From: Pseudomonadota bacterium
GTDB taxonomy: Bacteria; Pseudomonadota; Gammaproteobacteria; Xanthomonadales; Xanthomonadaceae
DNA length: 64,000 nt
Assembly: GCA_018242465.1 (NCBI GenBank)
Contig: JAFEBY010000083.1
Span: 1 to 64,000 of the forward strand
Direction: 5' to 3'
Notes under the pieces: generated by a model
What the model was told of the DNA's origin: nothing
What the model saw: the letters and a program-made list of their open reading frames with translations, nothing else
The model's database searches: none
Shown here: positions 28,079 to 37,062 of the stretch, one piece after another
Layout of the letters: the number at the start of each line of letters is the position of its first letter
Numbering within the stretch: position 1 is the first letter of the stretch
Made by a program: the position numbers and the translations under genes

Positions 28079-31000
28079 GTGGCGGCGGCAGCGTTTCGTC
28101 GTGGGCGATCAAGCGGCCGTTGCCGGCGCTGATGGTCTTCTTCGTGTTGTGCGTCGCCGGCCTGTGGGGCTACCACAAGCTGCCGGTGGCGCGTTTCCCC
28201 GATATCGCCTTCCCGATGACGGTGGTGACGGTGATCCAGCCGGGCGCGTCACCGACCCAGCTTGAAACCGAAGTCACCCGCAAGATCGAGGACTCGGTCG
28301 CCACCATCCCCAACATCAAGCGCGTGACTTCGACCGTGGTCGAAGGCACCTCGACCACGGCGATCGAGTTCAATCTCGACACCGACCTGCTGTTGGCGTT
28401 GAACGACACCAAGGATGCCGTGACCCGCGTCCGCACCAACCTGCCGCAGGACATCCAGGAACCGATCGTCTCCAAGGTCGAGATCGGCGGCTCGCTGCTG
28501 ACGTTCTCGGTCTCGGCGCCGAACATGACGGCCGACGAGTTGTCGTGGTTCGTCGATCGCGATGTTGCCCGCGCCGTCTATGGCGTCGAAGGCGTGGCTG
28601 CGGTCAACCGCATCGGGGGCATCGATCGCCAAGTGCGCGTCGACCTCGATCCGCAGGCGCTGGAGGCCTATGGCGTCACCGCAGGTGATGTCAGCCAGCA
28701 ACTGCTGGCGATGCAGGTCGAGCGTCCGGGCGGCAAGGCCGAACTCGGTGGCGCGGAGCAGACGATCCGCACCATCGGCACCGTGAAGGATGCGCAGCAA
28801 TTGCGCGATTACAGCATCGCATTGCCCGACGGTCGCGCGGTGCGTCTGTCGTCGATCGCGACGATCACCGATGCCGCCGCCGATCCGACCCAGGCCGCGT
28901 TCCTCGATGGCAAGCCGGTGGTCGGTTTTTCGATGTCGCGAACCCGCGGTTCCGACGAACTGAAGGTCAAGGCAGGCGTCGAGGCGGCGCTGGCCGAATT
29001 GAAGAAGACGCACCCCGCGATCAACTTCAATCTCGTCACCGACAACACCGTCGAGACCAAGCGCAGCTATACCTCGTCGATGGAGATGCTGTTCGAAGGG
29101 GCATTCCTCGCGTTGCTGGTGGTGTGGCTGTTCCTGCGCGACTGGCGCGCGACCTGGGTGTCGGCGGTGGCGCTGCCGCTGTCGATCATCCCGACCTTCG
29201 CGGTGATCCATTGGCTCGGCTTCACCCTCAACATGATCACCCTGCTGGCGATGTCGGTGGTGGTCGGCATCCTGGTGGATGACGCTATCGTCGAGATCGA
29301 GAACATCGTGCGCCATCTCGCCAACGGCAAGTCGCCGCTCGAGGCCGCGCGCGAAGCCGCCGATGAAATCGGCACCGCGGTGATCGCGACCTCGATGACG
29401 CTGGCCGCGGTCTTCGTGCCGGTCGCGTTCATGCCCGGCATCGCCGGCAAGTTCTTCCGCGAATTCGGCTGGACCGCGGCGACCGCCGTGCTGTTCTCGC
29501 TGCTGGTCGCGCGGTTGCTGACGCCGATGATGGCGGCCTACACGTTGAAAGGCGCGCACAACCACGAACAGTCCGATAGCAAGTTGATGACGCGCTATCT
29601 CAAGCTGGTCGACTGGGTGTTGGACAATCGCTGGAAGACGCTGGCGATGGCGACTGGAGTTTTTCTGGTGTCGATGGTCATACCGGTCTTCATTCCAAAG
29701 ACCTTCATTCCGCCGGGCGACAAGGGCCTCAGCAACCTCAGCGTCGAACTCGCGCCGGGCACCCGCATCGAGGACACCTCGCGCATCGCCGAGCTCGCGC
29801 GCAACAAACTGAAGGCGGCGATTCCGGAACTCAAGCAGGTGTTCACGATGGTCGGCAGCGTGCCCAACGTCGGCGATCCTTCGAAGTCCGGCGTCGCCGA
29901 CGTGCGGCGCGCGACGCTGGTGCTCGATTGGGGCACCAAGGACGATCGCAAGCGTTCGCAGGAACAGCTGGAGCAAGCCGCGCGCGTGGCGCTGGCCGAC
30001 CTGCCGGGCGTGAAGATCAGCTACATCAGCAGCGAGCCGGGCCAGCAGATGATGCTGGTGCTGGCGGGCGATGATCCCGAGAAACTGGAAACCGCCGCTG
30101 CTGCGGTGGAGCGTGGCCTGCATACCATCCAGGGCATCGGCAGCATTTCCTCGTCGGCGTCGTTGCTGCGGCCGGAATTGCAGATCGTGCCGAATTCCGC
30201 TCGCGCCGCTGACCTCGGCGTGTCGACCGCGGCGATCGCGGAGGCCGCACGCATTGCGACTGCCGGCGATTACGTGCAACGCCTGCCCAAGCTCAACCTC
30301 GCCGATCGCCAGATCCCGATCCGCGTCGGCTTCACTCTCGACCAGTTGCAGGATCCGGCCAACATCAGCCGGATGAAGGTGCGCGGCAAATCGGGGCCGG
30401 TGCCGCTGGACGCGGTCGCCGACATCCGTCCGGGCAGCGGGCCGTCGGTGATCTCGCGCTACAAGCGCCAGCGCAACGTCACCCTCACCGCCGAGCTCAA
30501 TGGCCGTCCGCTGGGCGACGTGATGAAGGAAGTGCAGTCGCTGCCATCGGTGAAGAAGTTGCCGGCCGGCGTGCAGCTCCTGAACACGGGCGACACCGAA
30601 ATCTTTATCGAGCTGTTCACCGGCTTCCTCGCGGCGATGGTCGCCGGGATCGTCTGCATCTACATGGTGCTGTTGTTGCTGTTCAACCATGCGACGCAGC
30701 CGCTGACCATCCTCGCGGCGATCCCGTTGTGCGCCGGCGGCGCCTTCGGCGCGCTGCTGATCACCCAGAACATGTTGTCGCTGCCGGCATTGATCGGCCT
30801 GTTGATGCTGATCGGCATCGCCACCAAGAATTCGATCCTGCTGGTCGATTACGCGGTGATGGCCGAGGACGAGCACGGGATGAGCCAGCACGAGGCGGTG
30901 ATCGATGCCTGCCACAAGCGTGCGCGCCCGGTGTTGATGACGACGATCGCGATGGGCGCCGGCATGCTGCCGCTGGCACTCGGGTTCTCGGGTGACTCCA

Positions 31001-31170
31001 GCTTCCGTGCACCGATGGCGGTGGCGGTGATCGGTGGCCTGATCACCTCGACCCTGCTCAGCCTGATCGTGATTCCGGCGACCTATACCGTGCTCGACGA
31101 TTTCGGCGGCTGGGTGGCGCGCAAGTTCCATCGCCGGCCGCCGCATCCCCCGAAGACAGTCCAGGGCTGA
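28075..31170 (+). CDS. RND efflux pump permease (AcrB/MexB superfamily)
   Basis: A 1031-residue inner-membrane pump with 12 membrane spans and two large periplasmic loops. The proton-relay Asp pair in the fourth span is D402-D403 (GILVDDAIVEIEN). The N-terminus (WAIKRPLPALMVFFVLCVAGLWGY) and LPVARFPDIAFP are typical. It is less like the classic AcrB and more like the RND pumps with short C-termini paired with lipoprotein adaptors; the substrate cannot be predicted. GTG 28075 overlaps the adaptor stop. A terminator follows 12 bp after the stop. Confidence 0.93.
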   Translation: MSGGGSVSSWAIKRPLPALMVFFVLCVAGLWGYHKLPVARFPDIAFPMTVVTVIQPGASPTQLETEVTRKIEDSVATIPNIKRVTSTVVEGTSTTAIEFNLDTDLLLALNDTKDAVTRVRTNLPQDIQEPIVSKVEIGGSLLTFSVSAPNMTADELSWFVDRDVARAVYGVEGVAAVNRIGGIDRQVRVDLDPQALEAYGVTAGDVSQQLLAMQVERPGGKAELGGAEQTIRTIGTVKDAQQLRDYSIALPDGRAVRLSSIATITDAAADPTQAAFLDGKPVVGFSMSRTRGSDELKVKAGVEAALAELKKTHPAINFNLVTDNTVETKRSYTSSMEMLFEGAFLALLVVWLFLRDWRATWVSAVALPLSIIPTFAVIHWLGFTLNMITLLAMSVVVGILVDDAIVEIENIVRHLANGKSPLEAAREAADEIGTAVIATSMTLAAVFVPVAFMPGIAGKFFREFGWTAATAVLFSLLVARLLTPMMAAYTLKGAHNHEQSDSKLMTRYLKLVDWVLDNRWKTLAMATGVFLVSMVIPVFIPKTFIPPGDKGLSNLSVELAPGTRIEDTSRIAELARNKLKAAIPELKQVFTMVGSVPNVGDPSKSGVADVRRATLVLDWGTKDDRKRSQEQLEQAARVALADLPGVKISYISSEPGQQMMLVLAGDDPEKLETAAAAVERGLHTIQGIGSISSSASLLRPELQIVPNSARAADLGVSTAAIAEAARIATAGDYVQRLPKLNLADRQIPIRVGFTLDQLQDPANISRMKVRGKSGPVPLDAVADIRPGSGPSVISRYKRQRNVTLTAELNGRPLGDVMKEVQSLPSVKKLPAGVQLLNTGDTEIFIELFTGFLAAMVAGIVCIYMVLLLLFNHATQPLTILAAIPLCAGGAFGALLITQNMLSLPALIGLLMLIGIATKNSILLVDYAVMAEDEHGMSQHEAVIDACHKRARPVLMTTIAMGAGMLPLALGFSGDSSFRAPMAVAVIGGLITSTLLSLIVIPATYTVLDDFGGWVARKFHRRPPHPPKTVQG

Positions 31171-31182
31171 TTGCCACGCCAG

Positions 31183-31210
31183 AAAAAGCCCGGCAATGCC
31201 GGGCTTTTTT
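31183..31210. terminator. Bidirectional rho-independent terminator
   Basis: GCCCGGC (31188-31194) / GCCGGGC (31198-31204) with an AAT loop, flanked by AAAAA before and TTTTTT after, so it can work on both strands: for the RND operon (+) and the secreted orphan gene (-), which ends at 31231. Confidence 0.93.
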
Positions 31211-31230
31211 CTTGGTGCCGAAACGATGGA

Positions 31231-31650
31231 TCAGTGGCTGTTGCGGCCTTTCGAGTCGGTGTCTCGCGCTGCGCCCTGCCCGTTGCTAGATTTCCAATCG
31301 CTTCGGGTGCCACCGTTGTTGCAGATCGCAACGTAGTTGCCCCATGCCGTGACGTCTTGCTGGGGCCAACCGCTGCAATATTGCGATCCCACCGTCGACG
31401 GCCATGGGCAATAGGGATAGATGTTGATCCAGCCCACTCCCAGCACTGCGAGCATTGGCGTGTTGGGGTTCAAGACACGCCAGACTTTCGCGTTTTTGAC
31501 GCCTTCCGTGCAGAAGACGAAGGGGTCGTTCATGCGGCTGTGGTCGGAATCGACCCCTGCCGTGAGATCCACGTACTTGTGTTGGGCCATGGCGGCGCCG
31601 GAGGCCATCAGGATGGCCATGCCCGCAGCAAACATCCTCCAGCGATTCAT
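31231..31650 (-). CDS. Secreted Cys/Trp-rich protein of unknown function
   Basis: A 139-residue protein with a signal peptide (cleavage after AMA, residue 22). The mature part has four Cys (47, 81, 92, 110), enough for two disulfides, and seven Trp, including PYCPWPSTVGSQYCSGWPQQ. The last 25 residues are Ser/Asp/Gly/Lys-rich and probably disordered. No membrane segment or catalytic motif is seen and I recognise no family. A GGGGGAGGG ribosome site precedes ATG 31650, and a terminator and a possible promoter flank the gene, so it looks like an independent unit. Confidence 0.72.
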   Translation of the reverse strand: MNRWRMFAAGMAILMASGAAMAQHKYVDLTAGVDSDHSRMNDPFVFCTEGVKNAKVWRVLNPNTPMLAVLGVGWINIYPYCPWPSTVGSQYCSGWPQQDVTAWGNYVAICNNGGTRSDWKSSNGQGAARDTDSKGRNSH

Positions 31651-31677
31651 TACACCCTCCCCCTGATCTTCAGTTGG

Positions 31678-31704
31678 ATCCTAGCATAATGTGATTGCAG
31701 TCAA
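31678..31704 (-). promoter_or_regulatory. Possible promoter of the secreted orphan gene
   Basis: Reading on the minus strand: TTGACT (31704-31699), 15-bp spacer, then TGC-TAGGAT as an extended -10 (TAGGAT 31683-31678). The stretch is AT-rich for this region. The spacer is short, so confidence is limited. Confidence 0.4.
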
Positions 31705-31711
31705 GAAATGA

Positions 31712-33778
31712 TCAGGCGAGTGCCTCCAGCTGGACGATCCCGCCCAGCAGGCGATCAAGCCGGCCGAGCAGGGCCAGGCGGTTGCGGCGGATGGCCGGGT
31801 CATCGGCGTTGACCATCACCTGGTCGAAGAAGCGGTCGACATGCGGACGCAGGCTGGCCAGCCGGGTCAGGGCGGCAACGTAGTCGTGGCGGCTGGCATG
31901 GACGTCGGCTTCGGTGGCGGCCAGGGCCTCGCCCAGCTCGAGTTCGGCCGGTTCCACCAGCAAGGTGTGGTCGATTTCCACGGGGATTTCGCCTTCGGCC
32001 TTGCGCAGGATGTTGCGGATGCGCTTGTTGGCGGCGGCCAGCGCCTCCGCTTCCGGCAGCTGGGCGAATTCGCCGATGGCGTCGATGCGGCGATCGAAGT
32101 CGTAGAGCGAATGCGGGCGCATGCCGGCGACGGCGTTGAAGTGGGTCGCGGGGACACCCTTGTCGCCGTAGTAGCCCTTCAATCGGTCGAGGATGAAGTC
32201 GTAGAGGTCGTGCGCATCGGCCTGCACGCTCTTGGCGGCGAGGCCCGCGTTCGCCGAGGCGAGCAGCTGAACGAGATCGAGATCAAACCCGCTCTCAATG
32301 ATCGTGCGCGCCAGCCCCAATGCATTGCGACGCAGCGCGAACGGGTCCTTGTTGCCTGTCGGCTTCAATCCCGCGGCAAAGCCGCCGGCGAGGGTGTCGA
32401 GGCGTTCGGCGATCGCCAGCACCTTGCCCAGCGGCGATAGCGCAATGTCGTCGCCGGCAAAACGCGGCTGCCAGGCTTCGTCGATCGCCAGCGCGATTTC
32501 ACCGGGTTCACCTGCGGCGACCGCGTAATGGCGACCGGCGATGCCTTGGAGTTCCGGGAATTCGTTGACCATGCGCGATTGCAGGTCGTTCTTCGACAGC
32601 TCGGCGACGCGGCGCGCTTGCACCGGATCGGCGCCAACTTCCTTGGCGATCGTTTCCGCGAGCGCGGCGACGCGCTGCACCTTGTCGGCGACACTGCCGA
32701 GCTTGGCCTGGTAAGTCACGTTCTTGAGGCCATCGCCCATCGCCGGGAGGCCCTGCTTCAGGTCTTCGTCGAAGAAGAACTTGGCGTCGGCGAAACGCGG
32801 GCGGATCACGCGCTCGTAGCCCTTGCGCACTTCCGCAACATTCTTTGAATCAATGTTGGCGATGCCGATGAAGTGTTCGCTCAGTTGTTGCGCATCATCA
32901 AGCACCGCGAAGAATTTCTGGTTGGTCTCCATGGTGGAGATCAATGCCTCGTGCGGTACGGCGAGGAAGTCGCGTTCGAACTTGCAGGCGACCGCGACCG
33001 GCCATTCCACCAAGCCGTTCACTTCTTCCAGCAGATCGTCGGAGATGCGCGCATGGCCATTGACGGTCTTCGCCGCCTGTTGCGCTTCGCTGCGGACGCG
33101 CGCGCGGCGCTCATCGGCATCCACCAGCACATGGGCATCGCGCAGCACGGCGACGTAATCCATGGATGCATGGATCCACACCGGCTTGTCGTGCATGAAG
33201 CGATGGCCGCGCGACATGCGGCCCGACTTCGCGCCCATCAGTGCGCAATCGACCACGTCGCTGCCGAACAGCAGCACCAGCCAGTGCACCGGGCGGGCGA
33301 AGGCGTAGTCGTGGTCGCCCCAGCGCATCGGCTTGGGGATCGGCATCGCCGCGATCGCTTCGCGCACGATGTCGGGCAGCAGGTCGGCAGTGCGCGCACC
33401 GACGCGGCGCGAACGATGGACGAAGCGTTCGCCCTTGTTGTCTGTCGTGCGTTCGAGCTGTGTCCACTCGACGCCGGCCTTGGCCGCGAATCCTTCCAGG
33501 GCCTTGGTCGGCTTTCCGTTGGCATCGAGCGCGATGTTGAGATACGGCCCCAGCACTTCGCTGGCCTGTTCGGGTTGTTCATCGGCGACCGCCGGCAACA
33601 GCACCGCGAGGCGACGTGGGGTGTACAGCGCTTTGGCATCGCCACGATCGAAGGCGATCCCGCGCGCCTCCAGACTGGAAACGACGCCGTTGAAGAACGC
33701 CTGGGCGAGACCTGGAAGCGCCTTGACCGGCAGCTCGTCGGTGCCAAGTTCGATCAGGAGCGGAAGTTGTTGACTCAT
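31712..33778 (-). CDS. glyS: Glycine--tRNA ligase beta subunit
   Basis: A 688-residue beta subunit of the heterotetrameric bacterial glycyl-tRNA synthetase, full length for the family. The N-terminus [16 protein letters not shown] and internal ETNQKFFAV segment are diagnostic. The C-terminal anticodon-binding region is helical. The beta subunit mainly recognises tRNA, while the alpha subunit (glyQ, same operon) activates glycine. Unusually, a glutathione S-transferase gene lies between glyQ and glyS. Confidence 0.97.
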   Translation of the reverse strand: MSQQLPLLIELGTDELPVKALPGLAQAFFNGVVSSLEARGIAFDRGDAKALYTPRRLAVLLPAVADEQPEQASEVLGPYLNIALDANGKPTKALEGFAAKAGVEWTQLERTTDNKGERFVHRSRRVGARTADLLPDIVREAIAAMPIPKPMRWGDHDYAFARPVHWLVLLFGSDVVDCALMGAKSGRMSRGHRFMHDKPVWIHASMDYVAVLRDAHVLVDADERRARVRSEAQQAAKTVNGHARISDDLLEEVNGLVEWPVAVACKFERDFLAVPHEALISTMETNQKFFAVLDDAQQLSEHFIGIANIDSKNVAEVRKGYERVIRPRFADAKFFFDEDLKQGLPAMGDGLKNVTYQAKLGSVADKVQRVAALAETIAKEVGADPVQARRVAELSKNDLQSRMVNEFPELQGIAGRHYAVAAGEPGEIALAIDEAWQPRFAGDDIALSPLGKVLAIAERLDTLAGGFAAGLKPTGNKDPFALRRNALGLARTIIESGFDLDLVQLLASANAGLAAKSVQADAHDLYDFILDRLKGYYGDKGVPATHFNAVAGMRPHSLYDFDRRIDAIGEFAQLPEAEALAAANKRIRNILRKAEGEIPVEIDHTLLVEPAELELGEALAATEADVHASRHDYVAALTRLASLRPHVDRFFDQVMVNADDPAIRRNRLALLGRLDRLLGGIVQLEALA

Positions 33779-33805
33779 GGTGCGGACCTTGCGTTGTTCT
33801 GCGCG

Positions 33806-34441
33806 TCAGTGTGTCTTCGGCGCGTCGAATGGGGCGTAGAACTGCTTGAAAGGCGCGAGCGCTTCGTAGCCGTCGACGCGCGCCTGCATTGCCGGGAACT
33901 TCGCCAGATCGAACGGCACGGCATCGCGCAGATACGTCACGGCACAGGCGAGCATGATGTCGGCCTGCGAAATGGAATCGCCGACCAGCCACTCACGATC
34001 GGCGCGCTCGCGGCAGATGCGGTCGAGTTCCGCCAGCGCGGCTTCACTCTGCATGCGACAACGCGCAAGCCACGGTTCGTGGTGCATCTCGACCGGCCGG
34101 AACAGGCGCTCGTAGACCAGCAGGATGCCCTTGTCGAGCGCGCCGACCGCCAATGCGGTGATCCGCAATGCGTCGCGGCGTTGCGGATCGGCGGCTGGCA
34201 GCAACTTGTGCTCGTGGCCGGGCAGGCGATCGAGCCAGTCGACGATCAGCGCCGATTCGGTCAGCGCTTCGCCATCATCCAGCACCAGTACGGGCACGCG
34301 GCCCTGCGGATGGAATTCCCGGATCTTCTCTGCATCCTTGCCCACCGACCAGTTGCGATGCTCGAAGGTCATGCCGAGCAGTGACAAGCTGATGGCGACG
34401 CGCCGCACGAACGGCGAATCGTACATTCCGATCAGGATCAT
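33806..34441 (-). CDS. Glutathione S-transferase family protein
   Basis: A 211-residue cytosolic GST-fold protein. The thioredoxin-like N-terminal domain has [13 protein letters not shown], the cis-Pro motif [20 protein letters not shown] (Val-Pro then Glu-Ser for glutathione binding) and an all-helical C-terminal domain. Substrate unknown. Its ATG overlaps the glyQ stop (ATGA) and glyS starts 27 bp after its end, so it is embedded in the glycyl-tRNA synthetase operon. Confidence 0.88.
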   Translation of the reverse strand: MILIGMYDSPFVRRVAISLSLLGMTFEHRNWSVGKDAEKIREFHPQGRVPVLVLDDGEALTESALIVDWLDRLPGHEHKLLPAADPQRRDALRITALAVGALDKGILLVYERLFRPVEMHHEPWLARCRMQSEAALAELDRICRERADREWLVGDSISQADIMLACAVTYLRDAVPFDLAKFPAMQARVDGYEALAPFKQFYAPFDAPKTH

Positions 34442-35370
34442 GCGGCTTCCTTGTCGTGCTTGAGTCCGGGGAAGCCGAGCTTCTCGCGCTGGGCGAAGTA
34501 GGCTTCGGCGACCGCTTGCGCCAGCTTGCGCACGCGCAGGATGTAGCGTTGGCGCTCGGTCACGCTGATGGCGCGGCGGGCGTCGAGCAGGTTGAAGCTG
34601 TGGCTGGCCTTCATCACCTGTTCGTAGGCGGGCAATGGCAGGCCGACTTCAACCAGCGTCATCGCCTCGGTTTCGCAGGCGTCGAAGCGATGGAACAATT
34701 CGGCGACGTCGGCATGTTCGAAGTTGTAGGTGCTCTGCTCGACTTCGTTCTGGTGGTAGACGTCGCGATAGGTCACCGCGTCGCCATCCGGGCCATAGGT
34801 CCAGACGAGATCGAACACGTTGTCGACATTCTGCAGGTACATGCACAGGCGTTCGAGGCCGTAGGTGATCTCGCCGAGCACCGGTTTGCATTCGATGCCG
34901 CCGGCCTGCTGGAACCAGGTGAACTGGGTGACCTCCATGCCGTTCAACCACACTTCCCAGCCCAGGCCCCAGGCGCCGAGTGTCGGCGACTCCCAGTTGT
35001 CCTCGACCAGGCGGAGGTCGTGCACCAGCGGATCGACGCCGAGCGCCTTCAGCGATTCGAAATACAGCTCGACGATGTTGTCGGGCGACGGCTTCATCAC
35101 CACCTGGTACTGGTAATACCGCTGCAGGCGGTTGGGGTTCTCGCCATAGCGGCCGTCGGTGGGGCGGCGGCAGGGCTGCACGTAGGCGGCGTTCCACGGC
35201 TCCGGGCCCAGCGCGCGCAGGAACGTGGCGGGATGGAAGGTGCCGGCGCCGACTTCCAGGTCAAGGGGCTGGATCAGCACGCACCCCTGTTCGCCCCAGT
35301 AGGCATTGAGGCGCTGGATGAGTTCCTGGAAGGTGATGGGAACGCGTGCGGCGGGCATCGGAACGGCCAT
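34438..35370 (-). CDS. glyQ: Glycine--tRNA ligase alpha subunit
   Basis: A 310-residue class II synthetase alpha subunit; it carries the catalytic core that forms glycyl-adenylate. Diagnostic stretches include [35 protein letters not shown] and [18 protein letters not shown] 35370 is favoured because the promoter-like TATACT at 35392-35387 would start transcription at about 35380, excluding the upstream ATG 35385; ATG 35358 is also in frame. First gene of the glyQ-GST-glyS operon. Confidence 0.96.
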   Translation of the reverse strand: MAVPMPAARVPITFQELIQRLNAYWGEQGCVLIQPLDLEVGAGTFHPATFLRALGPEPWNAAYVQPCRRPTDGRYGENPNRLQRYYQYQVVMKPSPDNIVELYFESLKALGVDPLVHDLRLVEDNWESPTLGAWGLGWEVWLNGMEVTQFTWFQQAGGIECKPVLGEITYGLERLCMYLQNVDNVFDLVWTYGPDGDAVTYRDVYHQNEVEQSTYNFEHADVAELFHRFDACETEAMTLVEVGLPLPAYEQVMKASHSFNLLDARRAISVTERQRYILRVRKLAQAVAEAYFAQREKLGFPGLKHDKEAA

Positions 35371-35386
35371 TGGAAAGTCTTTCATT

Positions 35387-35415
35387 AGTATAGATGGCGT
35401 ACCCGCCGACCCCAA
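35387..35415 (-). promoter_or_regulatory. Likely sigma-70 promoter of glyQ
   Basis: On the minus strand TTGGGG (35415-35410), 17-bp spacer, TATACT (35392-35387). The predicted transcript would start near 35380, giving a leader of only about 10 nt before the glyQ ATG. It lies just upstream of the divergent amidotransferase gene. Confidence 0.5.
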
Positions 35416-35422
35416 CGCACCG

Positions 35423-36148
35423 ATGCCGCCTCGCTTCCTCATCCTCCAAACCGGACAACCGGTGCCCAGTCAGCGCCGCCACGGCGGGTTCGCCCACTGG
35501 ATCCGCGTTGCCGCCGGCTTGCGCGACCACGAAACCGAAGTGGTGGATGTCGAGGGGGGCGAGGCCTTGCCGGCGCATCGCGACTACGCCGGCGTGCTGG
35601 TTTCGGGATCGCCGGCGATGGTGACCGAGCGCCACGACTGGAGTGAACGCAGCGCCGAATGGCTGCGCGATGCTGCCCATGCCGGCAGGCCGATCCTCGG
35701 CATCTGTTACGGCCACCAGTTGCTGGCGCATGCGCTTGGCGGAGAGGCCGGCGACAACCCGCGCGGCCGCGAGATGGGCACGGTCGACGTGCGGCTGGAA
35801 ACCGCGGCGACCGAAGACCCGCTGTTCGCAGGGCTGCCACAGACGTTCCGCGCCCAGGTCACCCATCGCCAGAGTGCCTTGCGGATGCCGGAGGGCGGGG
35901 TGCTCCTCGCGACCTCGGACCTCGACGCCTGCCAAGCCTTCCGCTGGGGTCGCGCGACCTGGGGCCTGCAGTTCCATCCCGAATTCAGCACCGCGCGCAT
36001 GCATGGCTACGTGCGTGCCCGTGTCGATGCGCTGCGCGAAGAAGGACAGGATCCCGACGCGATGTCGCGTAACATCGGCGCCGCGCCGGTGGCCCGCAAG
36101 GTGCTCCGTCGCTTCATCCAGCACGCACGCAATCACGGACACACATGA
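35423..36148 (+). CDS. Class I glutamine amidotransferase (GuaA-like domain, stand-alone)
   Basis: A 241-residue class I glutamine amidotransferase-fold protein with the intact triad: Cys95 in [15 protein letters not shown], His185 and Glu187 in LQFHPEF. This stand-alone type is often annotated GMP synthase-like, but no synthetase domain is present; it may be a glutaminase or act on small amide substrates such as gamma-glutamyl compounds. ATG 35423 is used; the open frame upstream is antisense to glyQ. The next gene overlaps by ATGA. Confidence 0.87.
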   Translation: MPPRFLILQTGQPVPSQRRHGGFAHWIRVAAGLRDHETEVVDVEGGEALPAHRDYAGVLVSGSPAMVTERHDWSERSAEWLRDAAHAGRPILGICYGHQLLAHALGGEAGDNPRGREMGTVDVRLETAATEDPLFAGLPQTFRAQVTHRQSALRMPEGGVLLATSDLDACQAFRWGRATWGLQFHPEFSTARMHGYVRARVDALREEGQDPDAMSRNIGAAPVARKVLRRFIQHARNHGHT

Positions 36149-37041
36149 CGATGGACCAAACGACGCTCGACAACATCCGCAAGGTGCCGGCCTCCGCTGG
36201 CGCGCAATGGCTGCTCGACGGCTTCGCGTTGCTGAAAGCATCGCCGGGCGGGTTTGGCGTGATGGGCGTGCTTTACGGTGTGTTCGCGGCAGTGGTCATC
36301 GGCATGGCCATCCTGGTGCCGCAGGTCGGATTCGCGGTGCAGGCAGTGCAGATCATCGCCGCACCGATCCTCACCGGCGGAATGGTGTGGGCCGCGCGTG
36401 AAGTCGCGCAGGGTCGCGATGTCGGGCCGGCCGCGTTCGGCGAACCGCTGAGGCAGGGCAAGGTAGGCGCCTTGCTGATCACGCTGTTGCCGCAAATCGT
36501 GTTGGGCCTGGGGATGGCGATGTTGCTGGTCGTGCTGGTCGGCGCCGACAACATGCAGGTCATCGCCAGTGTGATGGAGAAGGTGCAGAACGCCGGACCT
36601 GGTGCGCAACCGGACCCGGCACTATTCGCTGCATTGCCCGTGGGACGCATGCTGTTGTGGCTGCTGTGCGTCGTGGTGCTGGCATTCATGTTGCTGTTGA
36701 TGGTTTTCGTCGCCATCCCCGGCGTGATGCTGGGTGGAAACAGCGGCATCGAGGCGCTGCAACGCAGCTGGCGCGCCGGCCTGCGCAACCTGCCGGCGGT
36801 GCTGGTGTTTGCCGTCGTGCTGTTCATCACCATGGTCGGCCTGACCATCCTGAGCGGGATCATTGGCGCGATCGTCAGGCTGGTGGCGGGTGAAATCGGA
36901 CAGATGGTGGTGTCGCAACTCGTGATGATGACGGTGTTGATGCCGGTGATGTCCGGCGCCATCAGCAGCGCCTGGCGGTCGATGCTGGGTGAGGCTGCCG
37001 ATCAGCCGCCGGCATTGCCGACGGGACAGCTGCAGGCCTGA
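36145..37041 (+). CDS. Multi-span membrane protein (BPSS1780-like family)
   Basis: A 298-residue protein with about six hydrophobic segments and the N-terminal VPASAGAQWLLDGFALLKASPGGFGVMGVLY region seen in the membrane-protein family often named BPSS1780. Function is unknown. No transport signature or catalytic motif is visible. The gene is coupled to the amidotransferase gene by an ATGA overlap. ATG 36151 is an alternative start. Confidence 0.72.
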   Translation: MTMDQTTLDNIRKVPASAGAQWLLDGFALLKASPGGFGVMGVLYGVFAAVVIGMAILVPQVGFAVQAVQIIAAPILTGGMVWAAREVAQGRDVGPAAFGEPLRQGKVGALLITLLPQIVLGLGMAMLLVVLVGADNMQVIASVMEKVQNAGPGAQPDPALFAALPVGRMLLWLLCVVVLAFMLLLMVFVAIPGVMLGGNSGIEALQRSWRAGLRNLPAVLVFAVVLFITMVGLTILSGIIGAIVRLVAGEIGQMVVSQLVMMTVLMPVMSGAISSAWRSMLGEAADQPPALPTGQLQA

Positions 37042-37062
37042 ATCAGGCGGGATCGCCCACGG

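Noticed and set aside
28249..31146. A 965-codon open frame antisense to the RND permease gene
   Set aside because: It mirrors the third-position GC bias of the pump gene, is rich in His/Arg/Gln with no domain, and lies wholly inside a clear gene.
32873..34384. A 503-codon plus-strand frame antisense to glyS and the GST gene
   Set aside because: Explained by codon bias of the real genes; no family similarity.
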